From contig CAIJZG010000238.1 of NCBI GenBank assembly GCA_903825065.1, positions 1-8,348 of the forward strand: DNA of 8,348 nt, given 5' to 3'. The position numbers and the translations under genes were made by a program. Numbering within the stretch: the stretch's first letter is position 1; every line of letters begins with the position of its first letter. Below, piece after piece: positions 1 through 7,068 of this stretch. The notes beneath the pieces are model-generated. The model saw only the letters and a program-made list of their open reading frames with translations, made no database searches and had not been told where the DNA came from. The stretch comes from an uncultured Bacteroidota bacterium. Its GTDB lineage: Bacteria; Bacteroidota; Bacteroidia; Chitinophagales; Chitinophagaceae.

Positions 1-332
1 CAATCAAATAAAGCAACCTTAATCAGAGGACCTGTTTCAATATCTAAACTTCCAAGCAATTTTTTTAGTCTACTCTTATCAACGCTTCGAATTTGATCCA
101 ACATTAACTGCCCCTCTTCATCTTTAAAATTTGAGTAAACTCTAGTTGGGTAACTTTTTTGTGTGTGAGTTAATGGTGCAATTAATACAGTATTTAAAGT
201 ATTATTCATTGCCTGTGGTGAAATAATTACACTTGGTCTTTTTTTATTCACCTCACTTCCAATGGTGGGTTCTAATTCAACTAACCAAACTTCGAATTGA
301 GTAAACTTTTTTTGAGAGAATGCTTTAGCCAT
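1..332 (-). CDS. mazF: MazF/PemK-type mRNA interferase toxin (3' end cut by window edge)
   Basis: Toxin of a type II toxin-antitoxin pair, expected to be a cytoplasmic sequence-specific endoribonuclease. I translated it from the ATG at 332; 110 codons are visible without a stop. Residues 13-39 carry the family hallmark (FEVWLVELEPTIGSE, then KKRPSVIISP), followed by a PLT motif at 53-55 and the conserved LDQIRSVDKSRL at 78-89. The two residues that are catalytic in characterised MazF enzymes appear as Arg32 and Thr55, with the same 23-residue spacing, so the toxin looks active. Family members are about 110-115 residues long, so the protein must end at or just outside the edge; the last two bases seen are TG, which could begin a TGA stop. 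It lies 9 nt downstream of its antitoxin in the usual antitoxin-first order and is probably co-transcribed. The family is certain by motif; the cleavage site is unknown. Confidence 0.93.
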   Translation of the reverse strand, partial: MAKAFSQKKFTQFEVWLVELEPTIGSEVNKKRPSVIISPQAMNNTLNTVLIAPLTHTQKSYPTRVYSNFKDEEGQLMLDQIRSVDKSRLKKLLGSLDIETGPLIKVALFD

Positions 333-341
333 AACTTTCGA

Positions 342-641
342 TTACCAGGATTTATCGAATTTATTTGACATGCCTGCAAAAACATCTTTTTCAGGTAGTT
401 CTCCTTTTTTAATGGCAGTCTTAAATTGTGCTTCCCAAGTAGATAAATCTAGATTCAAAGACGGTCTCTTTTTCTTTTTAAGTTTTGTAGGTTTTAGAAC
501 AATAGAAGAAGCATCATTTAAAGATACTTCTATCTCCTGACCATCTACTATATTCAATTTATCTATGATTTCTTTTGTCAATAAAACGCCCCTAGAATTT
601 CCTATTTTACGTAAAGTGGTTCGCATTATTATTTGTTCCAT
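342..641 (-). CDS. mazE: MazE/AbrB-type antitoxin
   Basis: Antitoxin partner of the downstream MazF-type toxin; expected to bind DNA through its N-terminal swapped-hairpin AbrB domain and to neutralise the toxin through its C-terminal tail. With the ATG at 641 it has 99 residues. The segment MRTTLRKIGNSRGVLL (residues 6-21) is the typical start of the SpoVT-AbrB fold, then a lysine-rich linker at about 59-65, and a tail with DVFAGMSNKFDKSW typical of the toxin-binding end in this subfamily. Three starts are possible in frame: TTG at 659, ATG at 641 and ATG at 626. The TTG would overlap the inverted repeat at 660-683 in its leader, and most relatives begin directly before the RTTLRKIGNSRG segment, so 626 (94 residues) is a real alternative. 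No Shine-Dalgarno sequence decides between them. The family is firm and the start is uncertain. Confidence 0.9.
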   Translation of the reverse strand: MEQIIMRTTLRKIGNSRGVLLTKEIIDKLNIVDGQEIEVSLNDASSIVLKPTKLKKKKRPSLNLDLSTWEAQFKTAIKKGELPEKDVFAGMSNKFDKSW

Positions 642-659
642 AATGTCTATTTTTAACAA

Positions 660-683
660 GTTATAACTTTTTTAAGTTATAAC
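660..683 (-). promoter_or_regulatory. Double palindrome upstream of mazEF, candidate autoregulatory operator
   Basis: Perfect 10-bp inverted repeat, GTTATAACTT and AAGTTATAAC, around a 4-nt TTTT spacer. Each arm also holds the self-palindromic octamer GTTATAAC (660-667 and 676-683, 16 bp apart), so the site can be read as two tandem dyads. It sits 18 nt upstream of the ATG at 641, where MazE-MazF complexes of known systems bind their own promoter. The geometry is seen directly; the operator role is inference. It could also form a hairpin in the leader RNA, but with weak A-T pairs. Confidence 0.5.
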
Positions 684-922
684 AATTGGATTTTTGAAAA
701 TATTGTAATTTATACTAGAGACTGCTACTTTTAGTAACTGTATAGTTCTTTGAATTTCCAATTGTCTTAAACTAATTAAACTTTACTCCATGGCTACTCC
801 GTGGATTACCCGTGGATACTTCAGCAAAAGACGTGAAAAAAATCTACCAAACTTCTTTTGGCATAATAGAAACATCTGATAAAAACGGTTTGCTTAAATA
901 GTTACATTGATTGATTTGTTAC

Positions 923-982
923 TTAATGATAAAAGCTTAAAGTTTAACTACTTGTGCAGTTTCTTTACTAAAATATCATTAA
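923..982. repeat. Long hairpin-capable inverted repeat
   Basis: Perfect 9-bp arms TTAATGATA (923-931) and TATCATTAA (974-982). Nested inside are TAAAG (938-942) with CTTTA (963-967) and AACT (946-949) with AGTT (958-961), closing an 8-nt loop. The three nested stems in the right order make a chance match less likely than for a single stem, but the region is A+T-rich. No T-run follows on either side, so it is not an obvious terminator. Confidence 0.35.
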
Positions 983-1031
983 TCCTTATCAAAAAACCAC
1001 TTGCAAATCGGTATGCATACTTACATAATTA

Positions 1032-1071
1032 AGCTTAGTCTCATGCCTCCTTGGAAACTTGAAACTAAGCT
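1032..1071. repeat. Hairpin-capable inverted repeat with a GGAGG loop on the minus strand
   Basis: Arms AGCTTAGTCTCA (1032-1043) and TGAAACTAAGCT (1060-1071) pair at 11 of 12 positions around a 16-nt loop. Read on the minus strand, the loop contains AAGGAGG, a perfect Shine-Dalgarno-like string in a genome that otherwise does not seem to use one. It lies about 50 nt beyond the stop of the small membrane protein gene (minus strand). No U-tract follows, so a classical terminator is unlikely; a 3' UTR structure or small RNA is possible. Confidence 0.35.
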
Positions 1072-1123
1072 CAAATACAATTGCATTAAATTAAACGTAG
1101 AGATTGGTGTTGAATACTCTTAA

Positions 1124-1306
1124 TTATGCTATTTTGTTTTCTTTCTTATCAAATGCAAAGAAAAAACCGCTTGCTATTAAAGCATAAATCGATACTGCAG
1201 TTCCTATCTTATAAAAAGTGGAATCGTTACTTTGGTTAATATTAATTAAAACAAATCCTAAAGCAGCGATTACCAGGGTTAAAGAGATAAGGGTTCTAAG
1301 TTTCAT
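1124..1306 (-). CDS. Small two-helix membrane protein, function unknown
   Basis: Sixty-residue protein that I do not recognise. Two hydrophobic segments are visible, at about residues 5-23 and 33-52, separated by a short polar loop (NQSNDST), with a basic N-terminus (MKLR) and a lysine-rich C-terminus (KKENK). By the positive-inside rule both ends would face the cytoplasm and the loop the periplasm. The start is the first ATG and is preceded by an A/T-rich leader like the other genes here. A sequence one base away from the Bacteroidota -7 consensus TAnnTTTG lies at 1347-1340, but no good -33 element accompanies it. The protein-like layout (basic end, helix, polar turn, helix, basic end) argues for a real gene despite its length. 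It stands alone, so its neighbours give no hint of function. Confidence 0.55.
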   Translation of the reverse strand: MKLRTLISLTLVIAALGFVLININQSNDSTFYKIGTAVSIYALIASGFFFAFDKKENKIA

Positions 1307-1722
1307 AAAAATTATTTTTATTGTTTTTTAATTCTTACACAAAGCAATTACAATATTCTAAGAAAAAACCCCGTGAAAACACCGAAATTTTGTAGTGGTA
1401 AACCCCAGAATTCTGTAGTAGGATTATTGAAATAAGGATGATTCCGGCTATTATCCCAATTTAAAAACCATATAATTTTGAGCCGACTAGATTGGCAGAG
1501 TCATCGATGCATAGGAATCAATGAGAAAAATATTCTCAAATTTCAACACTAAAAGATGCGGCAATCCGCTATGCATTTAAATATGTTGCATGCTTTATTT
1601 CGATGGAATTATTTAATCATTTTATTGAACATACTAGGGAAATTTTCATGGTAGAAAATCATTCGAAATAATACTTATAATTAGCATCGAATTTCATATA
1701 TTAGTTGATTAATAATTAATCA
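1307..1722. other. Intergenic region between divergent genes
   Basis: About 415 nt separating the minus-strand membrane protein gene from the plus-strand ThuA gene, so it should hold both promoters. I see no exact TAnnTTTG -7 element that is well placed for either gene. It contains an imperfect direct repeat at 1366-1422, small inverted repeats TGAGAA/TTCTCA (1522-1538) and GCGG/CCGC (1558-1569), and the palindrome at 1705-1723. No protein family or RNA gene is recognisable. Confidence 0.6.
1366..1422. repeat. Imperfect direct repeat upstream of the small membrane protein gene
   Basis: AAACCCC occurs at 1366-1372 and 1400-1406, each followed by a related GAAATTTTGTAGTGG or GAATTCTGTAGTAGG segment (TGTAGT at 1391-1396 and 1414-1419). 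The inner spacing differs between units, so this is either a decayed duplication or a pair of binding sites. It lies 60-115 nt upstream of the minus-strand start at 1306, a fitting place for a regulator. Confidence 0.3.
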
Positions 1723-1723
1723 A
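1705..1723. promoter_or_regulatory. Palindrome overlapping the ThuA start codon
   Basis: TTGATTAAT and ATTAATCAA form perfect 9-bp arms around one A. The last base is the A of the ATG at 1723. A repressor bound here, or an RNA fold, would directly affect expression of the three-gene unit that follows. Composition is A/T-rich, so chance must be considered; the operator role is inference. Confidence 0.35.
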
Positions 1724-2484
1724 TGAAATATATAAAATCAGTTTTGCTTTTAGCTATTCTAACTATTGGAATTTCCTTCCAATTACTGGCTCAGAAACAG
1801 TTTAAGGCCTTATTAGTAACAACTACAAGAGGTTGGCATCATGAATCCATTCATATTGGGGTATTGGCTATTCAACAATTAGGCGTTAAAAACTTTTTCC
1901 AAGTCGATTTATTGGAAGATAATAATGGATTTACCGATAAGACATTGGCCAATTATCAAGTCGTGATTTTTTTAAATACAACCGGTGATATTTTTAATGA
2001 GGAAGAACAAAAAGTAATGGAACGATTTATCAGATCTGGTAAGGGATATATGGGAATTCATGCGGCTGCAGATACGGAGTATGATTGGGCTTGGTATACG
2101 CAATTAGTTGGTAGAATGTTTCATATACATCCCGCTATCCAGTCTGCAAGATTAAATGTGTTGGATGCTAGCTTCCCCGGACTGGAAGGTTTTGCAAACA
2201 ATAAACAATGGACAGACGAATGGTATGAATTTGGTCCGGATAAAGTAGAGGGCTTGCATACCATTTTATCAATCGATGAAACTTCTTATAATCCTAACGT
2301 ACAGTGGGGAGCTAAGATTGGTAAAGGCATGGGAAAATTACATCCTATAGCTTGGTATCATGAATTTGATGGTGGCCGGGCATTTTATACTAATCTTGGT
2401 CATATGCCTACCGATTTTAGCGATCCAACCTATTTAAGTCATATCGCCGCAGGAATTATTTGGGCAGCAACAGGAAAAAAATAA
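1723..2484 (+). CDS. Secreted ThuA-domain protein
   Basis: Protein of 253 residues of the ThuA-like family, which has a class I glutamine-amidotransferase-like fold and was named from trehalose utilisation genes; the reaction is not settled for most members, and a role on sugars or glycosides is usually assumed. An N-terminal signal peptide (residues 1 to about 23, basic MKYIK then a hydrophobic stretch ending LLAQ) points to the periplasm. Family hallmarks are TTTRGWHHESI at 33-43, the GIHAAADTEYDWAWY block at 111-125, WTDEWYEF at 163-170, HPIAWYHEF at 207-215 and GGRAFYTNLGH at 217-227. The single-domain length matches stand-alone members. The ATG at 1723 is the only start giving a full signal peptide. 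The gene ends 6 nt before the arabinofuranosidase, so the two are very likely co-transcribed and may act on the same carbohydrate. The family is firm; the substrate is unknown. Confidence 0.92.
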   Translation: MKYIKSVLLLAILTIGISFQLLAQKQFKALLVTTTRGWHHESIHIGVLAIQQLGVKNFFQVDLLEDNNGFTDKTLANYQVVIFLNTTGDIFNEEEQKVMERFIRSGKGYMGIHAAADTEYDWAWYTQLVGRMFHIHPAIQSARLNVLDASFPGLEGFANNKQWTDEWYEFGPDKVEGLHTILSIDETSYNPNVQWGAKIGKGMGKLHPIAWYHEFDGGRAFYTNLGHMPTDFSDPTYLSHIAAGIIWAATGKK

Positions 2485-2490
2485 TAATAT

Positions 2491-4035
2491 ATGAGAATTA
2501 AGTTTAGAGTACTTTTTTTATTTTGTTTGATTGCAACTTTAGTTAACAAAACATATTCGCAACAAACTCAAATTCAATTACAACATCCTTCCGATGTTAT
2601 CATCAGTAAAAATATTTATGGGCATTTTGCCGAACACTTAGGCCATAGCATTTATGGTGGTTTTTATGTGGGTGATTCTAGCAAAATAAAAAATACCAAT
2701 GGAGTACGCAACGATATTATTGATGCGCTTAGAAAATTAAAAATTCCGAACCTTCGTTGGCCAGGTGGATGTTTTGCTGATACCTACCATTGGAAAGATG
2801 GAATAGGTGAGAAGAGTAAACGTCCTTCCATTGTAAATACCAATTGGGGCAACGTTACTGAAGACAATAGTTTTGGCACACACGATTTTTTAAACATGTG
2901 TAAGCTGCTTGGTTGTGAACCATATATATCAGGCAATGTGGGAAGCGGTACCGTTCAGGAATTAGCAGATTGGGTACAATATGCAAACTTTGAAAACAAA
3001 AGTCCCATGAGTGAATTGCGAAAACAAAATGGGCAGATAGAACCATGGGGCGTAAAGTTTTGGGGTATAGGTAATGAAGCCTGGGGCTGCGGTGGCAATA
3101 TGACACCAGAATATTATGCCAATAAATTCAGGGAGTATACCACGTTCATGAACAGTACTAACAAAACTAAACTCTTTAAAGTTGCATCAGGCGCAAGCGA
3201 TGATGATTATCATTGGACAGAAACTTTAATGAAAAATATCCCGCTTTACATGCTAGATGGTATTGCGATACACCATTATTCAGTGATCAACTGGAATCAT
3301 AAAAGTTCAGCTACAAATTTTACAGAGCAGCAATATTTTGCTACGATGAAAGAAGCGTGGAAAATGGAGGAAATGGTTACAAAACATAGTGCCGTTTTGG
3401 ATAAATATGATCCACAAAAAAAAGTAGCCTTAGTTGTTGACGAATGGGGTGGCTGGTATGATGTAGAAGATGGAACAAACCCAGGATTTCTTTATCAACA
3501 AAATACAATGCGGGATGCTATGATAGCAGGGATAACACTTAATGTTTTTAATAATCATTCAGAAAGAGTGAGGATGGCAAACCTGGCACAATGTATCAAT
3601 GTATTACAGTCTGTGATTTTAACTGATAAGGAAAAAATGATTCTTACACCTACCTATCATGTGATGGAAATGTACAATGTGCATCAAGATGCAAAATTGC
3701 TTCCTTTAAGTATCTCTAAAAGTAATTACATTTTAAACAAAGATACTTTGCAGGCAGTCTCTGCTTCTGCTTCTGTTGATGAAAAAGGTAAAATACATAT
3801 TTCGTTGGTAAATATCGATCCGATAAAAGATCAATCAATCAGCATTAATCTTAATTCTGAAATGTATAAATCGGTTACAGGAAAAATATTAACTTCTGCT
3901 ACTTTACAGGATCATAATTCATTCGATGACACAAATAAAATAAAACCAGTTTCTTTTGCTAAGGCTTCATTAAAAGGGAATATACTTACAGTACCATTGC
4001 CCCCAATATCGGTAGTGTTACTGGAGTTGCAATAA
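2491..4035 (+). CDS. GH51 alpha-L-arabinofuranosidase, secreted
   Basis: Glycoside hydrolase of family 51 (clan GH-A) that removes terminal alpha-L-arabinofuranosyl residues from arabinan, arabinoxylan or arabinosides with retention of configuration. It has 514 residues, the usual size. A signal peptide covers about residues 1-23 (ending TYSQ), so the enzyme is exported to the periplasm or cell surface. The catalytic barrel shows YGHFAEHLGHSIYGG (43-57), NLRWPGGCFADTYHW (87-101), the general acid/base Glu196 in WGIGNEAWG, HHYS at 261-264 and the nucleophile Glu318 in LVVDEWGGWYD. The segment from about 400 to the end is the C-terminal beta-sandwich of the family. Spacing of 6 nt after the ThuA gene and 31 nt before the oxygenase gene supports an operon. 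Whether it prefers polymers or short oligosaccharides cannot be read from the sequence. Nothing looks damaged. Confidence 0.96.
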   Translation: MRIKFRVLFLFCLIATLVNKTYSQQTQIQLQHPSDVIISKNIYGHFAEHLGHSIYGGFYVGDSSKIKNTNGVRNDIIDALRKLKIPNLRWPGGCFADTYHWKDGIGEKSKRPSIVNTNWGNVTEDNSFGTHDFLNMCKLLGCEPYISGNVGSGTVQELADWVQYANFENKSPMSELRKQNGQIEPWGVKFWGIGNEAWGCGGNMTPEYYANKFREYTTFMNSTNKTKLFKVASGASDDDYHWTETLMKNIPLYMLDGIAIHHYSVINWNHKSSATNFTEQQYFATMKEAWKMEEMVTKHSAVLDKYDPQKKVALVVDEWGGWYDVEDGTNPGFLYQQNTMRDAMIAGITLNVFNNHSERVRMANLAQCINVLQSVILTDKEKMILTPTYHVMEMYNVHQDAKLLPLSISKSNYILNKDTLQAVSASASVDEKGKIHISLVNIDPIKDQSISINLNSEMYKSVTGKILTSATLQDHNSFDDTNKIKPVSFAKASLKGNILTVPLPPISVVLLELQ

Positions 4036-4066
4036 GAGCAAAATTGTTTTGAGAAAAATATAATTT

Positions 4067-4909
4067 ATGTCAGCAAACTATTTATCCCCCGAACAGATTG
4101 CTAAATATCATGTCGATGGTTATCTTATAGTAAAGGGCTTTTGTTCATCTCAAGAAACTTATAAGTTATATGAAACTGCATTGAACGACAGTGCCATGCA
4201 GAAAAATGCACTTGACCTTAATGATCAAACAGGAAAGAAAACAAGATTGTCCTTATGGTTCACTTTAGGAAATGATATTTTTGGATATTTATCCAGAAGC
4301 AAAAAAATGCTTAATGCTGTTGCAGCTTTATTAGATAGTGATGCCCCTGTTTGTCATTTCCATTCAAAATTAATGCAGAAAGAGCCAAAGGTTGGCGGGG
4401 CCTGGGAATGGCATCAGGATTATGGGTATTGGTATAAGAATCAATTCATGTTTCCAGACCAACTAATAAGCGTAATGCTTGCGCTGACACCTGCAAACAA
4501 AGAGAACGGTTGTTTGCAGGTTATAAAAGGATCACATAAACTCGGCAGGGTAAATCATGGATTTGCTGGTGAACAAGTTGGTGCTGATCAAGTGATGGTA
4601 AATAACGCCCTTAAAACAATGGAATTAATTTACTGTGAGATTGATGCTGGGGATGCGATTTTTTTTCATAGTAATATACTGCATAGGTCTGAAGCTAACT
4701 TGTCTGAATTCCCTCGATGGTCGATCATTTCCTGTTTTAGCTCTCAATCTAATCTTGCATATAACGAGGAATCTATTTCTTGGAAAACCCCTATTGAAAT
4801 GGTTCCAGACAATGCAATAATGGAATGGGAAGCAAGTTCTCTTTCTGAGGCCGACTTTCTTAAAAAAGAAAATGACCCTGCTTTAAAAGAAACGGGTTGG
4901 GAAAAATAG
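4067..4909 (+). CDS. Phytanoyl-CoA dioxygenase (PhyH) family oxygenase
   Basis: Non-haem Fe(II)- and 2-oxoglutarate-dependent oxygenase of the PhyH family, 280 residues. It lacks a signal peptide and should be cytoplasmic. The iron-binding facial triad is visible as His116 and Asp118 (WHQDYGYWY, 115-123) with His206 in FFHSNILHRSEANLS; Arg217, eleven residues after the distal His as in human PHYH, would bind the 2-oxoglutarate carboxylate. The N-terminus (LSPEQIAKYHVDGYLIVKGF) is the typical opening of the fold, and NKENGCLQVIKGSHKLG at 144-160 is the usual pre-triad segment. Bacterial members hydroxylate very different small molecules, and the substrate cannot be deduced; acyl-CoA is not implied by the family name. 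Its place 31 nt after the arabinofuranosidase suggests a metabolite released or taken up by that pathway. All active-site residues are intact. Confidence 0.92.
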   Translation: MSANYLSPEQIAKYHVDGYLIVKGFCSSQETYKLYETALNDSAMQKNALDLNDQTGKKTRLSLWFTLGNDIFGYLSRSKKMLNAVAALLDSDAPVCHFHSKLMQKEPKVGGAWEWHQDYGYWYKNQFMFPDQLISVMLALTPANKENGCLQVIKGSHKLGRVNHGFAGEQVGADQVMVNNALKTMELIYCEIDAGDAIFFHSNILHRSEANLSEFPRWSIISCFSSQSNLAYNEESISWKTPIEMVPDNAIMEWEASSLSEADFLKKENDPALKETGWEK

Positions 4910-5056
4910 CGTTTCAAAAATTAAAGTAAATACTTGCACTCAGAAATAATACAAAAAATCATGTATAAAATATTTAAACTTATTCGGGCTTATATTGTTA
5001 TTCTTACCTACTAACTATTTCCTACCTACCTAATTATTCAATTTAAAATTCCGCAT

Positions 5057-7027
5057 ATGCGCAGGATCTTTTTAATGCTTGTATTAAATATTCCATTTTT
5101 AATTTTTGCCCAATCCACTGCAAAAAGAAAACTAAAACCTTCAGATATATATAGGTTGCAAACCCTTGGCGATCCGCAGGTTTCTCCAGAGGGAAACTGG
5201 ATAGCATACACCTTAACCTCTATTGATTCGGCACTAAATAAACGGAATACGGATATTTGGATGATTAGTTGGGACGGTAAGCAATCCGTACAATTAACAA
5301 GTAGCACTGATGCTGAAACGCAACCTAGATGGAGCCCGGATGGGAAATATTTATCATTTGTGTCAACGCGCCAAGGAGCTACCAATAATCAAATCTGGTT
5401 AATGAATCGTTTAGGTGGAGAAGGCAAACAACTTACCAATATTAAAGATAATTTAGAAGCCTATTCTTGGAGTCCTGACGGGAAGAAAATTTTATTAACT
5501 ATTCAAACTCTATTGGATACAGCTAAACCTAAAACACCAAAACCCCTTGTCATTAATAGGTATGCATTTAAAAGAGATATAGAAGGTTATATCACGCAAC
5601 GTCAACCAATACATTTGTATCTGTTAGATGTTGAAACAAAAAAAGTTGATACACTTACAAGCTGACAGTATGATGAAACAGGAGCAGTGTTTAGTCCTGA
5701 TGGAAAACAAATTGCTTTTGTTAGTAACCGAACAGAAGATCCGGATAGAAATATCAATACAGATATATTTGTGATGGATGCCCAACCAAAAGCCATTGCA
5801 AAAAAAATCACTAATTGGAAAGGAAGTGATAATAATCCTATCTGGAGTCCGGATGGAATGATGCTCGCATATACCAGTACGGCTTCTGAAAGCTATACAG
5901 CATATGAAGAATCATATGTAGCATTGGTAGATCTTGCAGGTGGTGAACCTAAATTATTATCTAAAACTTTAGATAGACCTATCAGTCATTTTAAATTTTC
6001 AAAAGACGGAACTACTATCGCAGTTTTGGTACAAGATGATAGAGAAAGTTATCTGGAACAATTCAATACAAAATCAGGAGCAATCACAAAAATAACTGGT
6101 GGTAAAAAAAGCTTTAGTGCTTTACAACCTCAATCGGTAAATAATTGGGTGGTTTTAATGAGCGAACCCCATTTGCCCAATGAATTATATGCGGTTGAAA
6201 ATGGCATTAGCAGAAGACTTACCAAACATCAGGATGATTTTGTAGCACCTTTAGATTTAGCAACTACAGAAGGCTTTACATCAAAAGCAAAAGATGGAAA
6301 TATCGTTTCCAGTATTTTATTACGTCCTTCTAATACCCCATCAAATCAAAAGTTACCCACTATATTTTATATTCATGGCGGACCAACTGCACAGGATGAA
6401 TATGGGTTTGATTTAACTCGTCAAATGTTAGCAGCTGCAGGTTATGCAGTTGTAGGTGTTAATTATCGCGGAAGCAGTGGACGGGGATGGAATTACTCTA
6501 CCAGCATCAGTGCAGATTGGGGAAATAAAGAAGTAAAAGATATTACTAGTGCTGTAGATTATGTTATTGAAAAAGGAATTGCAGATCCAGATAAGCTGGG
6601 TATTTGTGGATGGAGCTATGGTGGAATTATGACGGATTATATGATTGCTTCAGATACGAGATTTAAAGCAGCATCAAGTGGTGCAGGTGTGGCAATGGTT
6701 TCCTCTTTATATGGTGTTGATCAATACATCATGCAATATGATAATGAATTGGGTGTGCCTTGGAAAAACATAGATAAATATCTGGCTATATCTTATCCTT
6801 TTTTAAAAGCGGATAAAATTAAAACGCCTACTCAGTTTATGGTTGGTGAAAGTGATTTCAATGTTCCATCTCCTGGTAGCGAACAAATGTATCAAGCACT
6901 TAAATCGTTAGGAACACCAACTGAACTGATTATTTATCCAGGACAATTTCATGGCATTACCGTACCTAGTTATATTAAGGATAGATTTGAACGTTATCTA
7001 AACTGGTTTGATAAATATTTAAAGTAG
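5057..7027 (+). pseudogene. S9-family prolyl-oligopeptidase-like serine peptidase interrupted by an in-frame TGA
   Basis: Exported serine peptidase of the S9 (dipeptidyl-peptidase / acylaminoacyl-peptidase-like) family, expected to cleave short peptides. Read through the stop it has 656 codons, the normal family length. Residues 1 to about 19 form a signal peptide (MRRIF to LIFAQ). Beta-propeller repeats of the WSPDGK type appear at about 95, 139, 212 and 263. The alpha/beta-hydrolase domain shows HGGP at 440-443, the nucleophile Ser520 in GWSYGG, Asp600 in GESDFNVP and His632 in PGQFHG. A TGA at 5663-5665 splits it into a 202-residue piece with the signal peptide and a 446-codon piece, from GTG 5687, that has the triad but no signal; both are in one frame, so one substitution explains everything. 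The missing residue follows LTS and was probably Gly (GGA). A sequencing error, a young pseudogene or read-through are all possible. The gap after the oxygenase gene is 147 nt, so it probably has its own promoter, though none is recognisable. Confidence 0.88.
5663..5665 (+). other. Internal TGA stop codon in the S9 peptidase frame
   Basis: The codons around it read ACT-less continuous family sequence: LTS before, QYDETGAVFSPDGK after, in the same frame. Changing one base (for example T to G, giving GGA) restores an uninterrupted peptidase. The next base is C. No selenocysteine-type hairpin is evident directly after it, and S9 enzymes are not known selenoproteins. Confidence 0.9.
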
Positions 7028-7068
7028 AAAAAACACATCAACATTTTCAATTTATCAAAAACATAAAA

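Larger units (their letters stand above)
684..1123. other. Intergenic region without a convincing gene
   Basis: About 440 nt between the toxin-antitoxin leader and the small membrane protein gene. I see no recognisable protein, tRNA or rRNA. It contains a 9-bp direct repeat-like CCGTGGAT pair (799-806 and 810-817), a 30-codon open stretch from GTG 812 to TAG 901 that reads like a protein C-terminus but has no recognisable family, and two hairpin-capable segments at 923-982 and 1032-1071 that are listed separately. It may be the scar of an older gene or hold a non-coding RNA; neither can be shown from sequence alone. Confidence 0.6.

Noticed and set aside
1558..1569. GCGG-caat-CCGC hairpin as a terminator
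   Set aside because: Only 4 bp, no T-run follows, and no gene ends nearby on either strand.
1571..1654. 27-residue hydrophobic open frame upstream of the ThuA gene
   Set aside because: Too short and too A/T-driven to separate from chance; no leader or family support.
2855..3106. Open frame on the minus strand inside the arabinofuranosidase gene
   Set aside because: Fully antisense to a gene with intact GH51 motifs; its translation has no recognisable domain and looks like a shadow.
4635..4820. Plus-strand open frame in another phase inside the oxygenase gene
   Set aside because: Overlaps the region coding for His206 and Arg217 of a well-supported gene and shows no family resemblance.
4910..5056. 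Promoter or terminator between the oxygenase and peptidase genes
   Set aside because: No exact TAnnTTTG element with a -33 partner and no stable hairpin with a T-run; only a short CCTACCTACC repeat near 5021-5030.
5038..5385. Minus-strand open frame over the start of the peptidase
   Set aside because: Antisense to the signal peptide and first propeller blades of the S9 gene; no own support.
5057..7027. Alternative genetic code with UGA as a sense codon
   Set aside because: Only one in-frame TGA occurs among all genes here, and every Trp is TGG; recoding would leave many TGA codons.
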